Numbered from the stretch's first letter, positions 25,306 to 34,035 are shown. The stretch: 64,000 nucleotides of DNA from Methylovirgula sp963708155 (GCA_963708155.1 OY970183.1:992001-1056000); one strand, 5' to 3'. Notes: generated from the letters alone by a model not told the origin. A program made the numbers and translations.

Positions 25306-25377
25306 CGCACGCCGGCATGGCCGCCGCGAAGTCCGTATCATACTGATTTCCTGTATCTAATTGAGCGTCTGCCGGTC

Positions 25378-25392
25378 CGGCCCCGGTCTTGC
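25378..25392 (+). promoter_or_regulatory. Candidate sigma-54 promoter of the YqeB-like gene
   Basis: CGGCCC-CGGTC-TTGC keeps GG, GC and a perfect TTGC; two of six bases in the -24 element differ. It is 31 bases before the proposed TTG start at 25424. Confidence 0.5.
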
Positions 25393-25423
25393 TTCCGGCC
25401 TCTGCAATCGTAGAGGAAGGCCA

Positions 25424-26302
25424 TTGAGCACTTCAGAAAAGATTGGCAGGGGCCAGCCGTCTCACCCCATCGCTTTGATTCTCGGCACCAACGAGATTGC
25501 CTCGGCGATCGCCGCCTATCTGCATCATCGCGGTTATGGCGTCGTCCTGTCGCATGATCCGATCCCGCCCGTCATTCGCCGCAAAATGGCATTCCACGAT
25601 GCCTTGTTCGACGAGATTATCGATATCGATGGCGTCGGCGCTGTCCGCGCCGATAGCGGATTGGAAGTTCAGGCGGGGCTCGCGCGACGGAACGGCGTCA
25701 TCATCACCGAGCTTGGAATTCTCGATCTGATGATCCTGCGCACGCTAAATGTCCTGATTGATGCGCGGATGCAGAAGTATCAAGTGACGCCCGATTTGCG
25801 GCGTCTTGCGCGCGTGACCATAGGGCTTGGACCAGGTTTCACGGCGGAGAACAATTGCGATATCGCGATCGAAACAAGGCCGGGAAAGGCCGGACGCGTC
25901 ATTCGCAGCGGCGCGACCGATGCGGCGGACGGCAGACCGGATCTACTCGGCACGCGCGGTGCGGAACGCTTCGTGCGGTCGGCGTTCGCCGGACGCTGGC
26001 ATTCGCCCCTCGAAATCGGTACGCGGATCTTCAAGAACTTCGTCGTCGGCCATTTGGGCGGCGAGCCGATACGGGCGCCTTTTGACGGCATCCTGCGAGG
26101 CCTCGTTCGCGACGGCACCGAAGTGCCCGCCGAGGTGAAGTTATTGGAGGTCGATCCGCGCGGCCGCAACGCCAGATTTACCGGCATCGACAACCGTGGT
26201 CACGCAATTGCAAAAGCCGTCTGCAATGCCCTCAGCCATATTGAAAGTGGGGCCGAGCCGGCAATGAGCAAGCGCGGACGCGGACTCTATCTCGTTCGCT
26301 GA
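25424..26302 (+). CDS. YqeB/EF2563-like molybdenum-hydroxylase maturation homologue
   Basis: About 292 residues from a TTG that follows GAGGAAGG; the frame opens at 25361. The order of motifs matches the selenium-dependent molybdenum hydroxylase accessory family (EF2563/YqeB). There is an N-terminal nucleotide-binding-like segment (ALILGTNEIASAIAAYLHHRGYGVVLSH), then IGLGPGFTAENNCDIAIETRPGKAGRVI, GEPIRAPFDGILRGLVRDGTEVPA, EVDPRG and a basic tail (KRGRGLYLVR). No molybdenum hydroxylase gene is nearby, so a role in molybdenum handling for FeMo-co is a reasonable guess. The next gene overlaps its stop. Confidence 0.8.
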   Translation: MSTSEKIGRGQPSHPIALILGTNEIASAIAAYLHHRGYGVVLSHDPIPPVIRRKMAFHDALFDEIIDIDGVGAVRADSGLEVQAGLARRNGVIITELGILDLMILRTLNVLIDARMQKYQVTPDLRRLARVTIGLGPGFTAENNCDIAIETRPGKAGRVIRSGATDAADGRPDLLGTRGAERFVRSAFAGRWHSPLEIGTRIFKNFVVGHLGGEPIRAPFDGILRGLVRDGTEVPAEVKLLEVDPRGRNARFTGIDNRGHAIAKAVCNALSHIESGAEPAMSKRGRGLYLVR

Positions 26303-26793
26303 TGGGAACGGTCACGGCATTTCGTCCGCGTCGCGAGCCGGACGCTGTCAATTTCGGCGATCTGCCGCCAACGATAAATGCCCTGCTGCAGCAGGGCGTC
26401 CGCGCTTATCGCACCGACCCGGTGGAAGCCGACCGCTTCTTTCGCGCTGCGCGCGCTGCAGCGCCGGAGGAACTCGCGACCTATTTCTGCCTCTACAAAA
26501 TCCACACTTACAGTGGCAATCTCGAAGCTGCGGAAGAAGCTGCGCAAAGCGGCCTGGAAGAGGCGGCGCGGCAGGCAGGGTGGCCACGCGACTGGCAGCA
26601 ATGGCAGGCGCCCTGCTCTCTCGTAGGCCCCGGCCGTTTCGCGCTCTACACATTGAAAGCGCTCGCCTTCATCAGCCTCCGGCAGAACGATCGCGCCCGT
26701 GCGCGTGAAATTCTCGACGCGCTTGAAAAATGCGATCCGACCGGCGCCGTTGGTTGGCCGGTTGTCGCGGCGATCGCCGACGGGAGTGCCTGA
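26302..26793 (+). CDS. TPR-like protein of unknown function
   Basis: This product is 163 residues. After a charged N-terminus, helical pairs resembling tetratricopeptide repeats appear: LLQQGVRAYRTDPVEADRFFRAARAAAPEELATYFCLYKIHTYSGNLEAAEEAAQSGL, then LYTLKALAFISLRQNDRARAREILDALEKCDP. The ATG overlaps the stop of the YqeB-like gene (TGATG), so the two are translationally coupled and may act together. No catalytic motif is visible. A sigma-54 promoter for the next operon begins 37 bases after it. Confidence 0.75.
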   Translation: MGTVTAFRPRREPDAVNFGDLPPTINALLQQGVRAYRTDPVEADRFFRAARAAAPEELATYFCLYKIHTYSGNLEAAEEAAQSGLEEAARQAGWPRDWQQWQAPCSLVGPGRFALYTLKALAFISLRQNDRARAREILDALEKCDPTGAVGWPVVAAIADGSA

Positions 26794-26829
26794 TCACATA
26801 TCCCAAAAGGCGCACCCAGCGAAAGCCCG

Positions 26830-26844
26830 TGGCACCGCGTTTGC
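26830..26844 (+). promoter_or_regulatory. Perfect sigma-54 promoter upstream of sufBCDST
   Basis: TGGCAC-CGCGT-TTGC matches the consensus at every position. Transcription would start near 26856, 180 bases before sufB. I find no TGT-N10-ACA enhancer in the 200 bases upstream, so the activator is less certain than at nifH. Confidence 0.85.
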
Positions 26845-26900
26845 AGTAACTCCAATATGGCGTGAAAGCGCTAGATGTCGAATGGGATCGCGTAGGGATT

Positions 26901-27035
26901 ATGACAATCGATTTTGTCTGGCGTCTTAGCAGCATCGACGCGTCGATCACGAAGGACGCCGCTCTGCCGCGCATCATTTCAAGTCGCAATTTCCAGTGGT
27001 CGTCACTGGCACCTGGCCCCAAGTCGGGACTCTGA
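26901..27035 (+). CDS. Possible 44-residue leader peptide before sufB
   Basis: An ATG preceded by TAGGGA opens a 44-codon frame (MTIDFVWRLSSIDASITKDA...) that ends one base before the sufB ATG. It lies within the leader of the sigma-54 transcript. The peptide has no family that I know. It could be a coupled small protein or chance; the close abutment with sufB is the main support. Confidence 0.3.
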   Translation: MTIDFVWRLSSIDASITKDAALPRIISSRNFQWSSLAPGPKSGL

Positions 27036-27036
27036 C

Positions 27037-28485
27037 ATGAGCCAAGAGGCAGAAACCCTACAGGAGCTTGCAGACCGCAAATATAAATACGGTTTCGTTT
27101 CCGACATCGAGAGCGAGTTCGCGCCGAAAGGTCTAACCGAAGATGTCATCCGCTTCATTTCGGCCAAAAAGAACGAGCCGGACTGGATGCTGGAATGGCG
27201 GCTCGCGGCCTATCGGCGCTGGCTCAAGATGGAAGAACCCGCCTGGGCACGCGTGAATTATCCGAAGATCGATTTCCAGGATCTTTACTATTACGCCGCG
27301 CCGAAGAGCGACAGCACGAAGCCGAAAAGCCTCGATGAGATCGATCCCGAGCTTTTGCGGACCTATGAAAAGCTCGGCATCCCGCTCTCGGAGCAGAAAA
27401 TGCTCTCCGGTGTCGCCGTCGATGCCGTGTTCGACTCCGTCTCGGTCGCGACGACCTTCAAGGCGACGCTCGAAGAAGCCGGCGTAATTTTCTGCCCGAT
27501 CTCGGAGGCGTTACAGAAGCATCCCGAGCTTGTGCGCAAATATCTCGGCTCGGTCGTGCCGCCAACCGATAATTATTACGCGACGCTGAATTGCGCGGTC
27601 TTTTCAGACGGGTCTTTCGTCTATGTCCCCGAGGGCGTGCGCTGCCCGATGGAACTCTCGACCTATTTCCGCATCAATGCCTCGAAGACAGGCCAATTCG
27701 AGCGTACACTTATCATCGCCGACAAGGGCGCCTATGTCTCCTATCTCGAGGGCTGCACGGCACCGCAGCGCGACGAGAACCAACTTCACGCGGCGGTCGT
27801 CGAACTTGTTGCGCTCGAAAGCGCCGAGATCAAATATTCCACGGTGCAGAACTGGTATCCCGGCGACGAAAACGGCAAAGGTGGTATTTATAATTTCGTC
27901 ACCAAGCGCGGCGATTGCCGCGGCGCCAATTCAAAGATTTCATGGACTCAGGTCGAAACGGGTTCGGCCGTCACCTGGAAATATCCATCCTGCATCCTGC
28001 GCGGCGAAAATTCCGTCGGCGAATTCTACTCGATCGCCATCACCAACAATTATCAGCAAGCCGATACCGGCACGAAGATGATCCATCTTGGCAAGAACAC
28101 CAAGAGCCGCATCATCTCGAAGGGCATTTCAGCCGGCTTTGCGCAGAACACCTATCGCGGACTGGTCAGCGTCAACTCCAAGGCAGACGGGGCACGGAAC
28201 TTCACCCAATGCGATTCGCTGCTCATCGGCGCACAGTGCGGCGCGCACACAGTGCCCTATATCGTTTCGCGAAATCCGACCGCGATTCTCGAACACGAGG
28301 CGACGACCTCGAAGATCAGCGATGACCAGCTCTTCTATTGCCTTTCGCGCGGCATCCCCGCCGAGCAGGCGGTCGCTCTCATCGTCAACGGCTTCTGCCG
28401 CGAGGTCTTGCAACAATTGCCGATGGAATTCGCCGTCGAAGCGCAAAAGCTTGTCGGCATCAGTCTTGAAGGGAGCGTGGGATAA
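27037..28485 (+). CDS. sufB: Fe-S cluster scaffold SufB
   Basis: The 482-residue protein has the SufB landmarks: KYKYGFVSDIESEFAPKGL at the start, EKLGIPLSEQKMLSGVAVDAVFDS, YFRINASKTGQFERTLIIAD, SYLEGCTAPQRDENQLHAAVVEL and VTWKYPSCILRGENSVGEFYSIA. SufB with SufC and SufD forms the SufBC2D complex that builds Fe-S clusters from SufS sulfur. The ATG at 27037 is the family start. The last base overlaps sufC. A perfect sigma-54 promoter upstream suggests that this copy is dedicated to nitrogen fixation. Confidence 0.97.
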   Translation: MSQEAETLQELADRKYKYGFVSDIESEFAPKGLTEDVIRFISAKKNEPDWMLEWRLAAYRRWLKMEEPAWARVNYPKIDFQDLYYYAAPKSDSTKPKSLDEIDPELLRTYEKLGIPLSEQKMLSGVAVDAVFDSVSVATTFKATLEEAGVIFCPISEALQKHPELVRKYLGSVVPPTDNYYATLNCAVFSDGSFVYVPEGVRCPMELSTYFRINASKTGQFERTLIIADKGAYVSYLEGCTAPQRDENQLHAAVVELVALESAEIKYSTVQNWYPGDENGKGGIYNFVTKRGDCRGANSKISWTQVETGSAVTWKYPSCILRGENSVGEFYSIAITNNYQQADTGTKMIHLGKNTKSRIISKGISAGFAQNTYRGLVSVNSKADGARNFTQCDSLLIGAQCGAHTVPYIVSRNPTAILEHEATTSKISDDQLFYCLSRGIPAEQAVALIVNGFCREVLQQLPMEFAVEAQKLVGISLEGSVG

Positions 28486-29234
28486 TGCTCGAAATCAAGG
28501 ATCTCTACGCCAATATCAACGGCAAAGACATTCTGAAGGGTGTGACGCTCGACATACCGGCGGGCGAAGTGCACGCCCTCATGGGACCGAACGGCGCCGG
28601 CAAATCGACGACCTCTTATACGCTTGCCGGACGCGACGGCTACAATGTCACCAGCGGCTCTGTCACGCTCGACAATGAAGATATTCTGCCGCTCTCGCCC
28701 GAAGAACGCGCGGCCAAGGGCATTTTTCTTGCCTTTCAATATCCATTGGAAATTCCCGGCGTCTCGACGCTGACCTTCCTCAAGACGGCGCTGAATGCGC
28801 AACGCCAGACGCGCCGCGAGCCAGAGCTCGACGCCGTGCAATTCTTAAAGCTCGTACGCGAAACGGCCAAGAAACTCAATGTCACCGAAGAGATGCTGAA
28901 GCGCCCGCTCAATGTCGGCTTTTCCGGCGGCGAGAAAAAGCGCAACGAGATTTTGCAGATGGCGCTGCTGAAACCGAAGCTCGCCATCCTCGACGAGACG
29001 GATTCCGGGCTCGATATCGACGCCTTGAAGCTTGTCGCCGAAGGCGTCAACGCTTTGCGCGCGCCGGACCGCAGCTTCCTCGTCATCACACACTATCAGC
29101 GGCTGCTGGATTTCATCGTGCCCGACCGCGTGCATATCTTCGCCAATGGACGAATCGTGCGCTCCGGCGACAAGATGCTCGCGCATCAGCTCGAAGCCGA
29201 AGGTTACGAGGGCCTGATCGGCAAAGCCGCGTGA
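28485..29234 (+). CDS. sufC: Fe-S assembly ATPase SufC
   Basis: This 249-residue ABC ATPase has Walker A GPNGAGKS, the SufC signature VGFSGGEKKRNEI and Walker B LAILDETDSGLDIDAL. The H-loop lies in VITHYQRLLDFIVPDRVHI. SufC powers conformational change in SufBC2D during cluster assembly. It overlaps sufB by one base (ATAATG) and lies seven bases before sufD. Confidence 0.97.
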   Translation: MLEIKDLYANINGKDILKGVTLDIPAGEVHALMGPNGAGKSTTSYTLAGRDGYNVTSGSVTLDNEDILPLSPEERAAKGIFLAFQYPLEIPGVSTLTFLKTALNAQRQTRREPELDAVQFLKLVRETAKKLNVTEEMLKRPLNVGFSGGEKKRNEILQMALLKPKLAILDETDSGLDIDALKLVAEGVNALRAPDRSFLVITHYQRLLDFIVPDRVHIFANGRIVRSGDKMLAHQLEAEGYEGLIGKAA

Positions 29235-29241
29235 GTGCAAG

Positions 29242-30519
29242 ATGAGCGACATCGTTTCACTCAGGAGCCTGCTGTTCGAGGCGGCCAAATTGGATGACGG
29301 CAAGCAGGGGCTCGGCACCCTGCGCAACCAGGCACGCGCCGAATTCGTCGCTCGCGGCCTGCCGACCCGGCGGCTTGAAACCTGGAAATATTCGGACCTG
29401 TCTCAGGCGCTGAACGAGACGACACGGCCGGCGCAAGCCCCGCGCGAGGCCCTCGCCATTCCCGGTGCGGCGTTGGCGCGTTTCGAGAACGGCGTGCTTG
29501 ACACGAATTCCGGCTTCCCTCGGACCGGCGCGTTGCCTCTAATGCCCGTTCTCGCCGGAGCGGCACCGGGCCTTGCCGCGCAAATCGGGACGGTCAACCC
29601 GCTTAGGGATCACCCGATTGTCAATCTCAATACGGCGGTCATGAGCGACGGCCTGGTGCTCAACGTTGGCAAAGGCTTCCCGGGTCCGCTTCACGTCAGT
29701 TTCGTCTGGCGGCCGGAAGACGGTGTGCGCGCTCCCGAAGGCGCCCACTTGCGTCTTCTCATCCAAATCGAGAAGGACGCCGAATTCACGCTGATCGAGA
29801 CGCACGACGGCGCCTCATCCTTCGCGACAATCGTCAGCGAGTTCCGGCTCGCCAGCGGCGCCCGGCTCAACCATCTGCGAATTGACCGGCTGGGCCAGGC
29901 GGCGCGGCAATCGGCAGTTACACTTTCCGAAATCGACACGGGAGCCTCCTACCGCGCCTTCTATCTCTCGGAAGGCGGCCATTTCGCGCGGCACGAGGCG
30001 CAATTGAAGCTTATCGGCGAGGAGGCCCAGGCAAACATTGACGGCGCCTATCTCGTCGGCGATGGCCGTCACTGCGACAACACCACGGTCATGGCTCATG
30101 CGGCGCCGAGCACATCGAGCCGCCAAAGTTTCCGCGGCGTACTCGCCGGGCGCTCGCGCGGTGTCTTCCAAGGCTGTGTACAGGTCGCACAGGTGGCACA
30201 ACGCACCGATGCTTACCAGATGAGCCGCGCTCTGCTCTTGTCGCGGGAAGCGGAGATCGCGACTAAGCCCGAACTCGAAATCTTTGCTGACGACGTCAAG
30301 TGCAGTCACGGCGCGACGGCGGGCGAACTCGATCCGGCGGCACTGTTCTTCTTGCGTGCGCGCGGCATTCCGGAGTCCGAGGCGCGCGCTTTGCTCGTGC
30401 GGGCCTTCCTGTTCGAAGCGTTCGATGCAATCGAAAGCACCGATTTGCGTGATCTTGTCTCGGGCTGCGCCGACACCTGGCTGGAGCAGCATGCGAACGA
30501 AATCAATCATGTCGCCTAG
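29242..30519 (+). CDS. sufD: Fe-S assembly protein SufD
   Basis: This 425-residue SufB paralogue has the features of SufD: RRLETWKYSDL near the N-terminus, then FYLSEGGHFARHEAQLKLIGEEAQANIDGAYL, and the C-terminal ILADDVKCSHGATAGELDPAALFFLRARGI-type block, in which histidine and cysteine contact the nascent cluster with SufB. It overlaps the start of sufS by eleven bases. The frame is intact. Confidence 0.97.
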   Translation: MSDIVSLRSLLFEAAKLDDGKQGLGTLRNQARAEFVARGLPTRRLETWKYSDLSQALNETTRPAQAPREALAIPGAALARFENGVLDTNSGFPRTGALPLMPVLAGAAPGLAAQIGTVNPLRDHPIVNLNTAVMSDGLVLNVGKGFPGPLHVSFVWRPEDGVRAPEGAHLRLLIQIEKDAEFTLIETHDGASSFATIVSEFRLASGARLNHLRIDRLGQAARQSAVTLSEIDTGASYRAFYLSEGGHFARHEAQLKLIGEEAQANIDGAYLVGDGRHCDNTTVMAHAAPSTSSRQSFRGVLAGRSRGVFQGCVQVAQVAQRTDAYQMSRALLLSREAEIATKPELEIFADDVKCSHGATAGELDPAALFFLRARGIPESEARALLVRAFLFEAFDAIESTDLRDLVSGCADTWLEQHANEINHVA

Positions 30520-31765
30520 TATTGCCGCGCCGTGCGTGGATCTTCCGCCGGAATTCGATGTCGCGGCGCTGCGCGCGCAATTCCCTATCCTCTCGCGTCA
30601 GGTGAATGGCAAACCGCTCGTCTATCTCGATAACGGGGCCTCGGCGCAGAAGCCCCGCGTCGTTCTGGACGCGATCAACGACGCCTATGCCTCAAGCTAC
30701 GCGAATGTCCATCGCGGCGCTCATTTCCTCTCGGCGGAATCGACAGCGCTTTACGAAGAGGCACGCGAATCCGTCCGGCGCTTCCTCAACGCCGCATCTC
30801 CTGACGAAATCATCTTCACCAAGGGCGGCACGGACTCGATCAATCTCGTCGCTGACAGCCTCGGCGCCGAGATTGTACCGGGCGACGAAATCATCATTAC
30901 CGAGATGGAGCACCACGCCAACATCGTCCCGTGGCACTTCCTGCGCGAGCGCAAGGGAGCGGTGCTGCGCTGGGCGCGGCTGGCGGATGATGATCGCCTC
31001 GATCTCGAAGGCTTTGCCAAACTGCTGACGCCGCGGACCAGGATCGTCGCGGTAACGCATATGTCGAATGTTCTCGGTACCGTGACACCGCTGCACGAGA
31101 TCATTCGCCTCACGCATGCGGCGGGTGCGAAGATTCTGATCGACGGCTGCCAGGGCTGCGTACATGCGCCGGTCGACGTACAGGCGCTCGATTGCGATTT
31201 CTATGTCGCCACGGGGCATAAGCTTTATGGCCCGACGGGTATCGGCTTTCTTTACGGCAAGCTCGCGCTGCTCAATTCCATGCGTCCCTACCAGGGGGGC
31301 GGCGACATGATCGATATCGTGACCGAAGACGATGTGACCTATGCGCCCTCGCCGCATCGCTTCGAGGCCGGCACGCCGCCAATCGTCGAGGCGATCGGGC
31401 TCGGCGTCGCACTCGACTGGTTGTCGCGCCTTGATCGCACCGCGATCGCGGCACACGAGGCAGATCTGCTGACCCATGCGACCGAGGAAATGGATCGCAT
31501 CGCCAAGGTGCGGATTCTCGGCCGCGCTCCTGATAAGGGCGCAATCCTCACCTTCAATATCGCGGGCGCTCATGCTCATGATGTCGCGACGCTGCTCGAT
31601 CACTCAGGAGTGGCGGTCAGGGCCGGAACGCATTGCGCGCAGCCGCTGATGAAGCGCTACGACGTCATCTCCTCCTGCCGCGCTTCTTTCGCTCTTTACA
31701 ATACGCATCAAGAGGTGGAGGCGCTTATCACCGCGATCCGTAAAGCGCTGGAGCTCCTCGCCTGA
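30509..31765 (+). CDS. sufS: Cysteine desulfurase SufS
   Basis: This 418-residue type II cysteine desulfurase has YLDNGASAQKP at the N-terminus, HHANIVPWHFL, the PLP lysine in ATGHKLYGPTGIGF and the catalytic cysteine in VRAGTHCAQPLM. That cysteine sits in the long ordered loop typical of SufS. Such enzymes normally need SufE or SufU as sulfur acceptor; neither is seen here, so one of the rhodaneses or a gene elsewhere may act. The ATG overlaps sufD. Confidence 0.96.
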   Translation: MSPSIAAPCVDLPPEFDVAALRAQFPILSRQVNGKPLVYLDNGASAQKPRVVLDAINDAYASSYANVHRGAHFLSAESTALYEEARESVRRFLNAASPDEIIFTKGGTDSINLVADSLGAEIVPGDEIIITEMEHHANIVPWHFLRERKGAVLRWARLADDDRLDLEGFAKLLTPRTRIVAVTHMSNVLGTVTPLHEIIRLTHAAGAKILIDGCQGCVHAPVDVQALDCDFYVATGHKLYGPTGIGFLYGKLALLNSMRPYQGGGDMIDIVTEDDVTYAPSPHRFEAGTPPIVEAIGLGVALDWLSRLDRTAIAAHEADLLTHATEEMDRIAKVRILGRAPDKGAILTFNIAGAHAHDVATLLDHSGVAVRAGTHCAQPLMKRYDVISSCRASFALYNTHQEVEALITAIRKALELLA

Positions 31766-32127
31766 TGGAATCCGCGTCTTCTCGCACCGACATCGCAATG
31801 GAAGGGCCGCCAGCGTCCGAAACCTTGCATCCTTTGGCGGAGACGGTGATCGCGGCTTTGCGGACCGTGTACGATCCGGAAATTCCGCTCAACATCTACG
31901 ATCTCGGGCTCATTTACAGGATCGCTGGAAAAGGACCGGATATCGAGATTGACATGACCTTGACAGCACCGGGATGCCCGGTCGCGAGCGAGATCGTGCG
32001 CTCCGTCGAAGAAGCGGTGCGAGCCGCTCCCGGTGTCGGCACGGTTGCGGTGAAGCTCGTCTTCGAGCCCCCTTGGGATCAGTCGAAAATGTCGGATGAG
32101 GCCAGACTTCAACTCGGCCTTCTCTAA
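31765..32127 (+). CDS. sufT: SufT-like Fe-S assembly factor (MIP18/DUF59 family)
   Basis: This 120-residue protein has the MIP18 core VIAALRTVYDPEIPLNIYDLGLIYRI, the TLTAPGCPVASEI loop with its cysteine, and LVFEPPWDQSKMSDEARLQLGLL at the end. SufT proteins support Fe-S maturation under high demand. Its start overlaps the sufS stop (TGATGG), so it closes the sufBCDST operon. PaaD-like proteins share the fold, but the suf context favours SufT. Confidence 0.93.
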   Translation: MESASSRTDIAMEGPPASETLHPLAETVIAALRTVYDPEIPLNIYDLGLIYRIAGKGPDIEIDMTLTAPGCPVASEIVRSVEEAVRAAPGVGTVAVKLVFEPPWDQSKMSDEARLQLGLL

Positions 32128-32518
32128 AGCATATTTGCAGATCTCCGCTTGCGGCGCGGATTATTCCGGGACGAGGCGCTTCAGATTGCTTAGCTCCGAC
32201 CCGATTGGGGCCACTTGACTGCGGCACAGGCGGGGAAAAGGCCATGGCACGCGTTAAACGGCAAGCATACCTCGGAGGCCAGAACTTGCCGGACAACAAA
32301 ATCGCTGCCGAGGTCGAGCGTGTCGCGCGTGAAATCCCGCTCCCGATCGGCAGGCACGGCGCGTTATGGCTGGCGCGCTTTTGAAGCGTGTCCACAGCTG
32401 CCGCCGTGCATGACTGGCTGCCCGTTCGCTCGAAAGCGACATGCCCGCTTCAACCAACAAGCGTGCTTACTTCGGCGAAATCGCTGCTGATCAGATCTAA
32501 CTAAGTGTATGATTTTAT
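32128..32518. other. Intergenic region between sufT and tRNA-Arg
   Basis: This 391-base stretch has no recognised gene. A 46-codon plus-strand frame at 32244-32384 (MARVKRQAYLGGQNL...) has a GGGGAAAAGG sequence just upstream but no family signal, so I give it little weight. I see no clear terminator for the suf operon and no known repeat. Confidence 0.5.
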
Positions 32519-32595
<77 letters not shown>

Positions 32596-32728
32596 CTGGG
32601 CGCACAGCGGCGCGGCGAACTTCTAGCTGATCCGCCGCGCGGCGACAATGCGCCAATTCGCTCGCGCAAGCTGCGCCTGACGAGCCGGCCCGCAAGGCGC
32701 AGCCACGTATTGCCGGCGGGAGTTGACC

Positions 32729-32908
32729 TTAGTGCAGCGTCTCGACGCTTCGCAGCTTGGCAATCTCGTCCTTGAGTTGAAGCTTTCGCCGCTTGAGCTC
32801 GGCCAACTTCACCTCGTCAACCGAGGGATGGCACCATTCACGCGCGATGTCGCGATCAAGAGCATCGTGACGGCGTTCAAGCTCAGCGAGATGGCTTTCC
32901 AAAGACAT
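32729..32908 (-). CDS. YdcH/DUF465-family small protein
   Basis: The 59-residue helical protein starts MSLESHLAELERRHDALDRDI and continues with VDEVKLAELKRRKLQLKDEIAKL, the DUF465 (YdcH) pattern of heptad leucines and charged residues. AAGGAG stands before the ATG at 32908. The function of the family is unknown. The gene points away from the L,D-transpeptidase at 33233; a similar DUF465 gene follows the second transpeptidase at 43331. Confidence 0.9.
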   Translation of the reverse strand: MSLESHLAELERRHDALDRDIAREWCHPSVDEVKLAELKRRKLQLKDEIAKLRSVETLH

Positions 32909-33232
32909 TCTTGGCTCCTTGGCAGACGCGTCTACGAAGATAGTGTGACACAGGATTGGCGGCCGGCAAGGGGCTTACCCGGTGCGCATCGAAAAAATTC
33001 GCGTCACAGCGCGCCGCAGGGAGGCGGGCGCTAAACCTTTGTTAAGTCTTGCATCGCCAGCTTGAGCACGGCGCGATTCAAAGTCGCGTGAGCGGGGCAG
33101 CGCAAGCCAGAGGCAAGCGCTATTTTGTTGATGATAGCGCGGGTTAGAAACTCAGTGTGCGGTCCGGCACATTCCACGTTTCGCCGCTTTTTTACGCTTG
33201 GTTCCACTTGAAGGGGCTTGGGGGTCGATCCG
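32909..33232. other. Divergent intergenic region, DUF465 to L,D-transpeptidase
   Basis: These 324 bases separate two divergent genes and must hold both promoters. I see no sigma-54 site, repeat or small gene that I can support. Confidence 0.5.
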
Positions 33233-33988
33233 ATGCATTCCAAGATGAGATTTGGCGTTCTAGCGTTGTCCGCGATCGCCGCCGTCAGCTTGCTGTGCGC
33301 GCCGGCTCGGGCGCAATGGCATTATAACAACGGCTATCAGGCCAACTCTCCGAATTATGGCTATCCGCCCTATCCGGGCGGCGGCCAGCCGAGCCAGAAC
33401 TATGGCGAGCCGCAGGCCGAACCCCCGGACGCCTATGTGCCGCCGGACCAGCGTGGCTATGCCAGCCCGGTGCAACGCGTAAGCCCCGACAGCGCGCCCT
33501 ATAATCCGCCGCCGGACGATGATGCCGCCGCCGCGGGCAAGCGCACGCGCCAGGAAGTCGATTTCCCGACCAGCGAGAAGCCCGGCACAATCATCGTCGA
33601 TACCACCACGCGCCACCTTTACCTCGTCGAGGGCAATGGCCGGGCCTTGCAATATGGCATTGGCGTCGGCCGCGAAGGCTTCGCCTGGAAAGGCGTCGCC
33701 GAAGTCCACAGCAAGCAGGAATGGCCGAAATGGTTCCCGCCCTCCGATATGCTGCAGCGCCGGCCTGACCTGCCACAAGAGATGGACGGTGGCCTCGGCA
33801 ATCCGCTGGGCGCCCGCGCGATGTATCTGTGGGAGAACGGTAAGGACACGCTCTATCGCATCCACGGCACCAACGAGCCGGATACGATCGGCCAGGCGGT
33901 TTCTTCGGGCTGCATCCGGATGATGAATGGCGACGTGATGGATCTCTACAGCCGCGTCGCGATAGGCACCAAAGTCATCGTATTGTAA
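33233..33988 (+). CDS. Periplasmic L,D-transpeptidase (YkuD domain), copy 1
   Basis: This 251-residue exported protein has a signal peptide (FGVLALSAIAAVSLLCAPARAQ), then a Tyr/Pro/Gly-rich linker (YPPYPGGGQPSQNYG...). The YkuD catalytic domain begins at GTIIVDTTTRHLYLVEGN and ends with HGTNEPDTIGQAVSSGCIRM, which contains the catalytic H and SxGCIR cysteine. It cross-links peptidoglycan or anchors lipoproteins. I prefer the ATG at 33233 to the TTG at 33218. It is a close paralogue of the protein at 42604, and a strong terminator follows. Confidence 0.94.
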   Translation: MHSKMRFGVLALSAIAAVSLLCAPARAQWHYNNGYQANSPNYGYPPYPGGGQPSQNYGEPQAEPPDAYVPPDQRGYASPVQRVSPDSAPYNPPPDDDAAAAGKRTRQEVDFPTSEKPGTIIVDTTTRHLYLVEGNGRALQYGIGVGREGFAWKGVAEVHSKQEWPKWFPPSDMLQRRPDLPQEMDGGLGNPLGARAMYLWENGKDTLYRIHGTNEPDTIGQAVSSGCIRMMNGDVMDLYSRVAIGTKVIVL

Positions 33989-34000
33989 CAAGTCTCGTGG

Positions 34001-34035
34001 CCCTTCACCCATTCCGCGGGTGAAGGGTCTTTTTC
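34001..34035 (+). terminator. Rho-independent terminator after the L,D-transpeptidase
   Basis: CCCTTCACCC pairs perfectly with GGGTGAAGGG around a seven-base loop, followed by TCTTTTT. It lies 12 bases after the stop at 33988. Confidence 0.93.

Noticed and set aside
27006..27021. A second TGGCAC directly before sufB
   Set aside because: The bases at the -12 position are CCCA, and only about 16 bases would remain before the sufB ATG.
32244..32384. A 46-codon frame between sufT and tRNA-Arg
   Set aside because: No family signal and nothing but a modest ribosome-like sequence; not listed as a gene.
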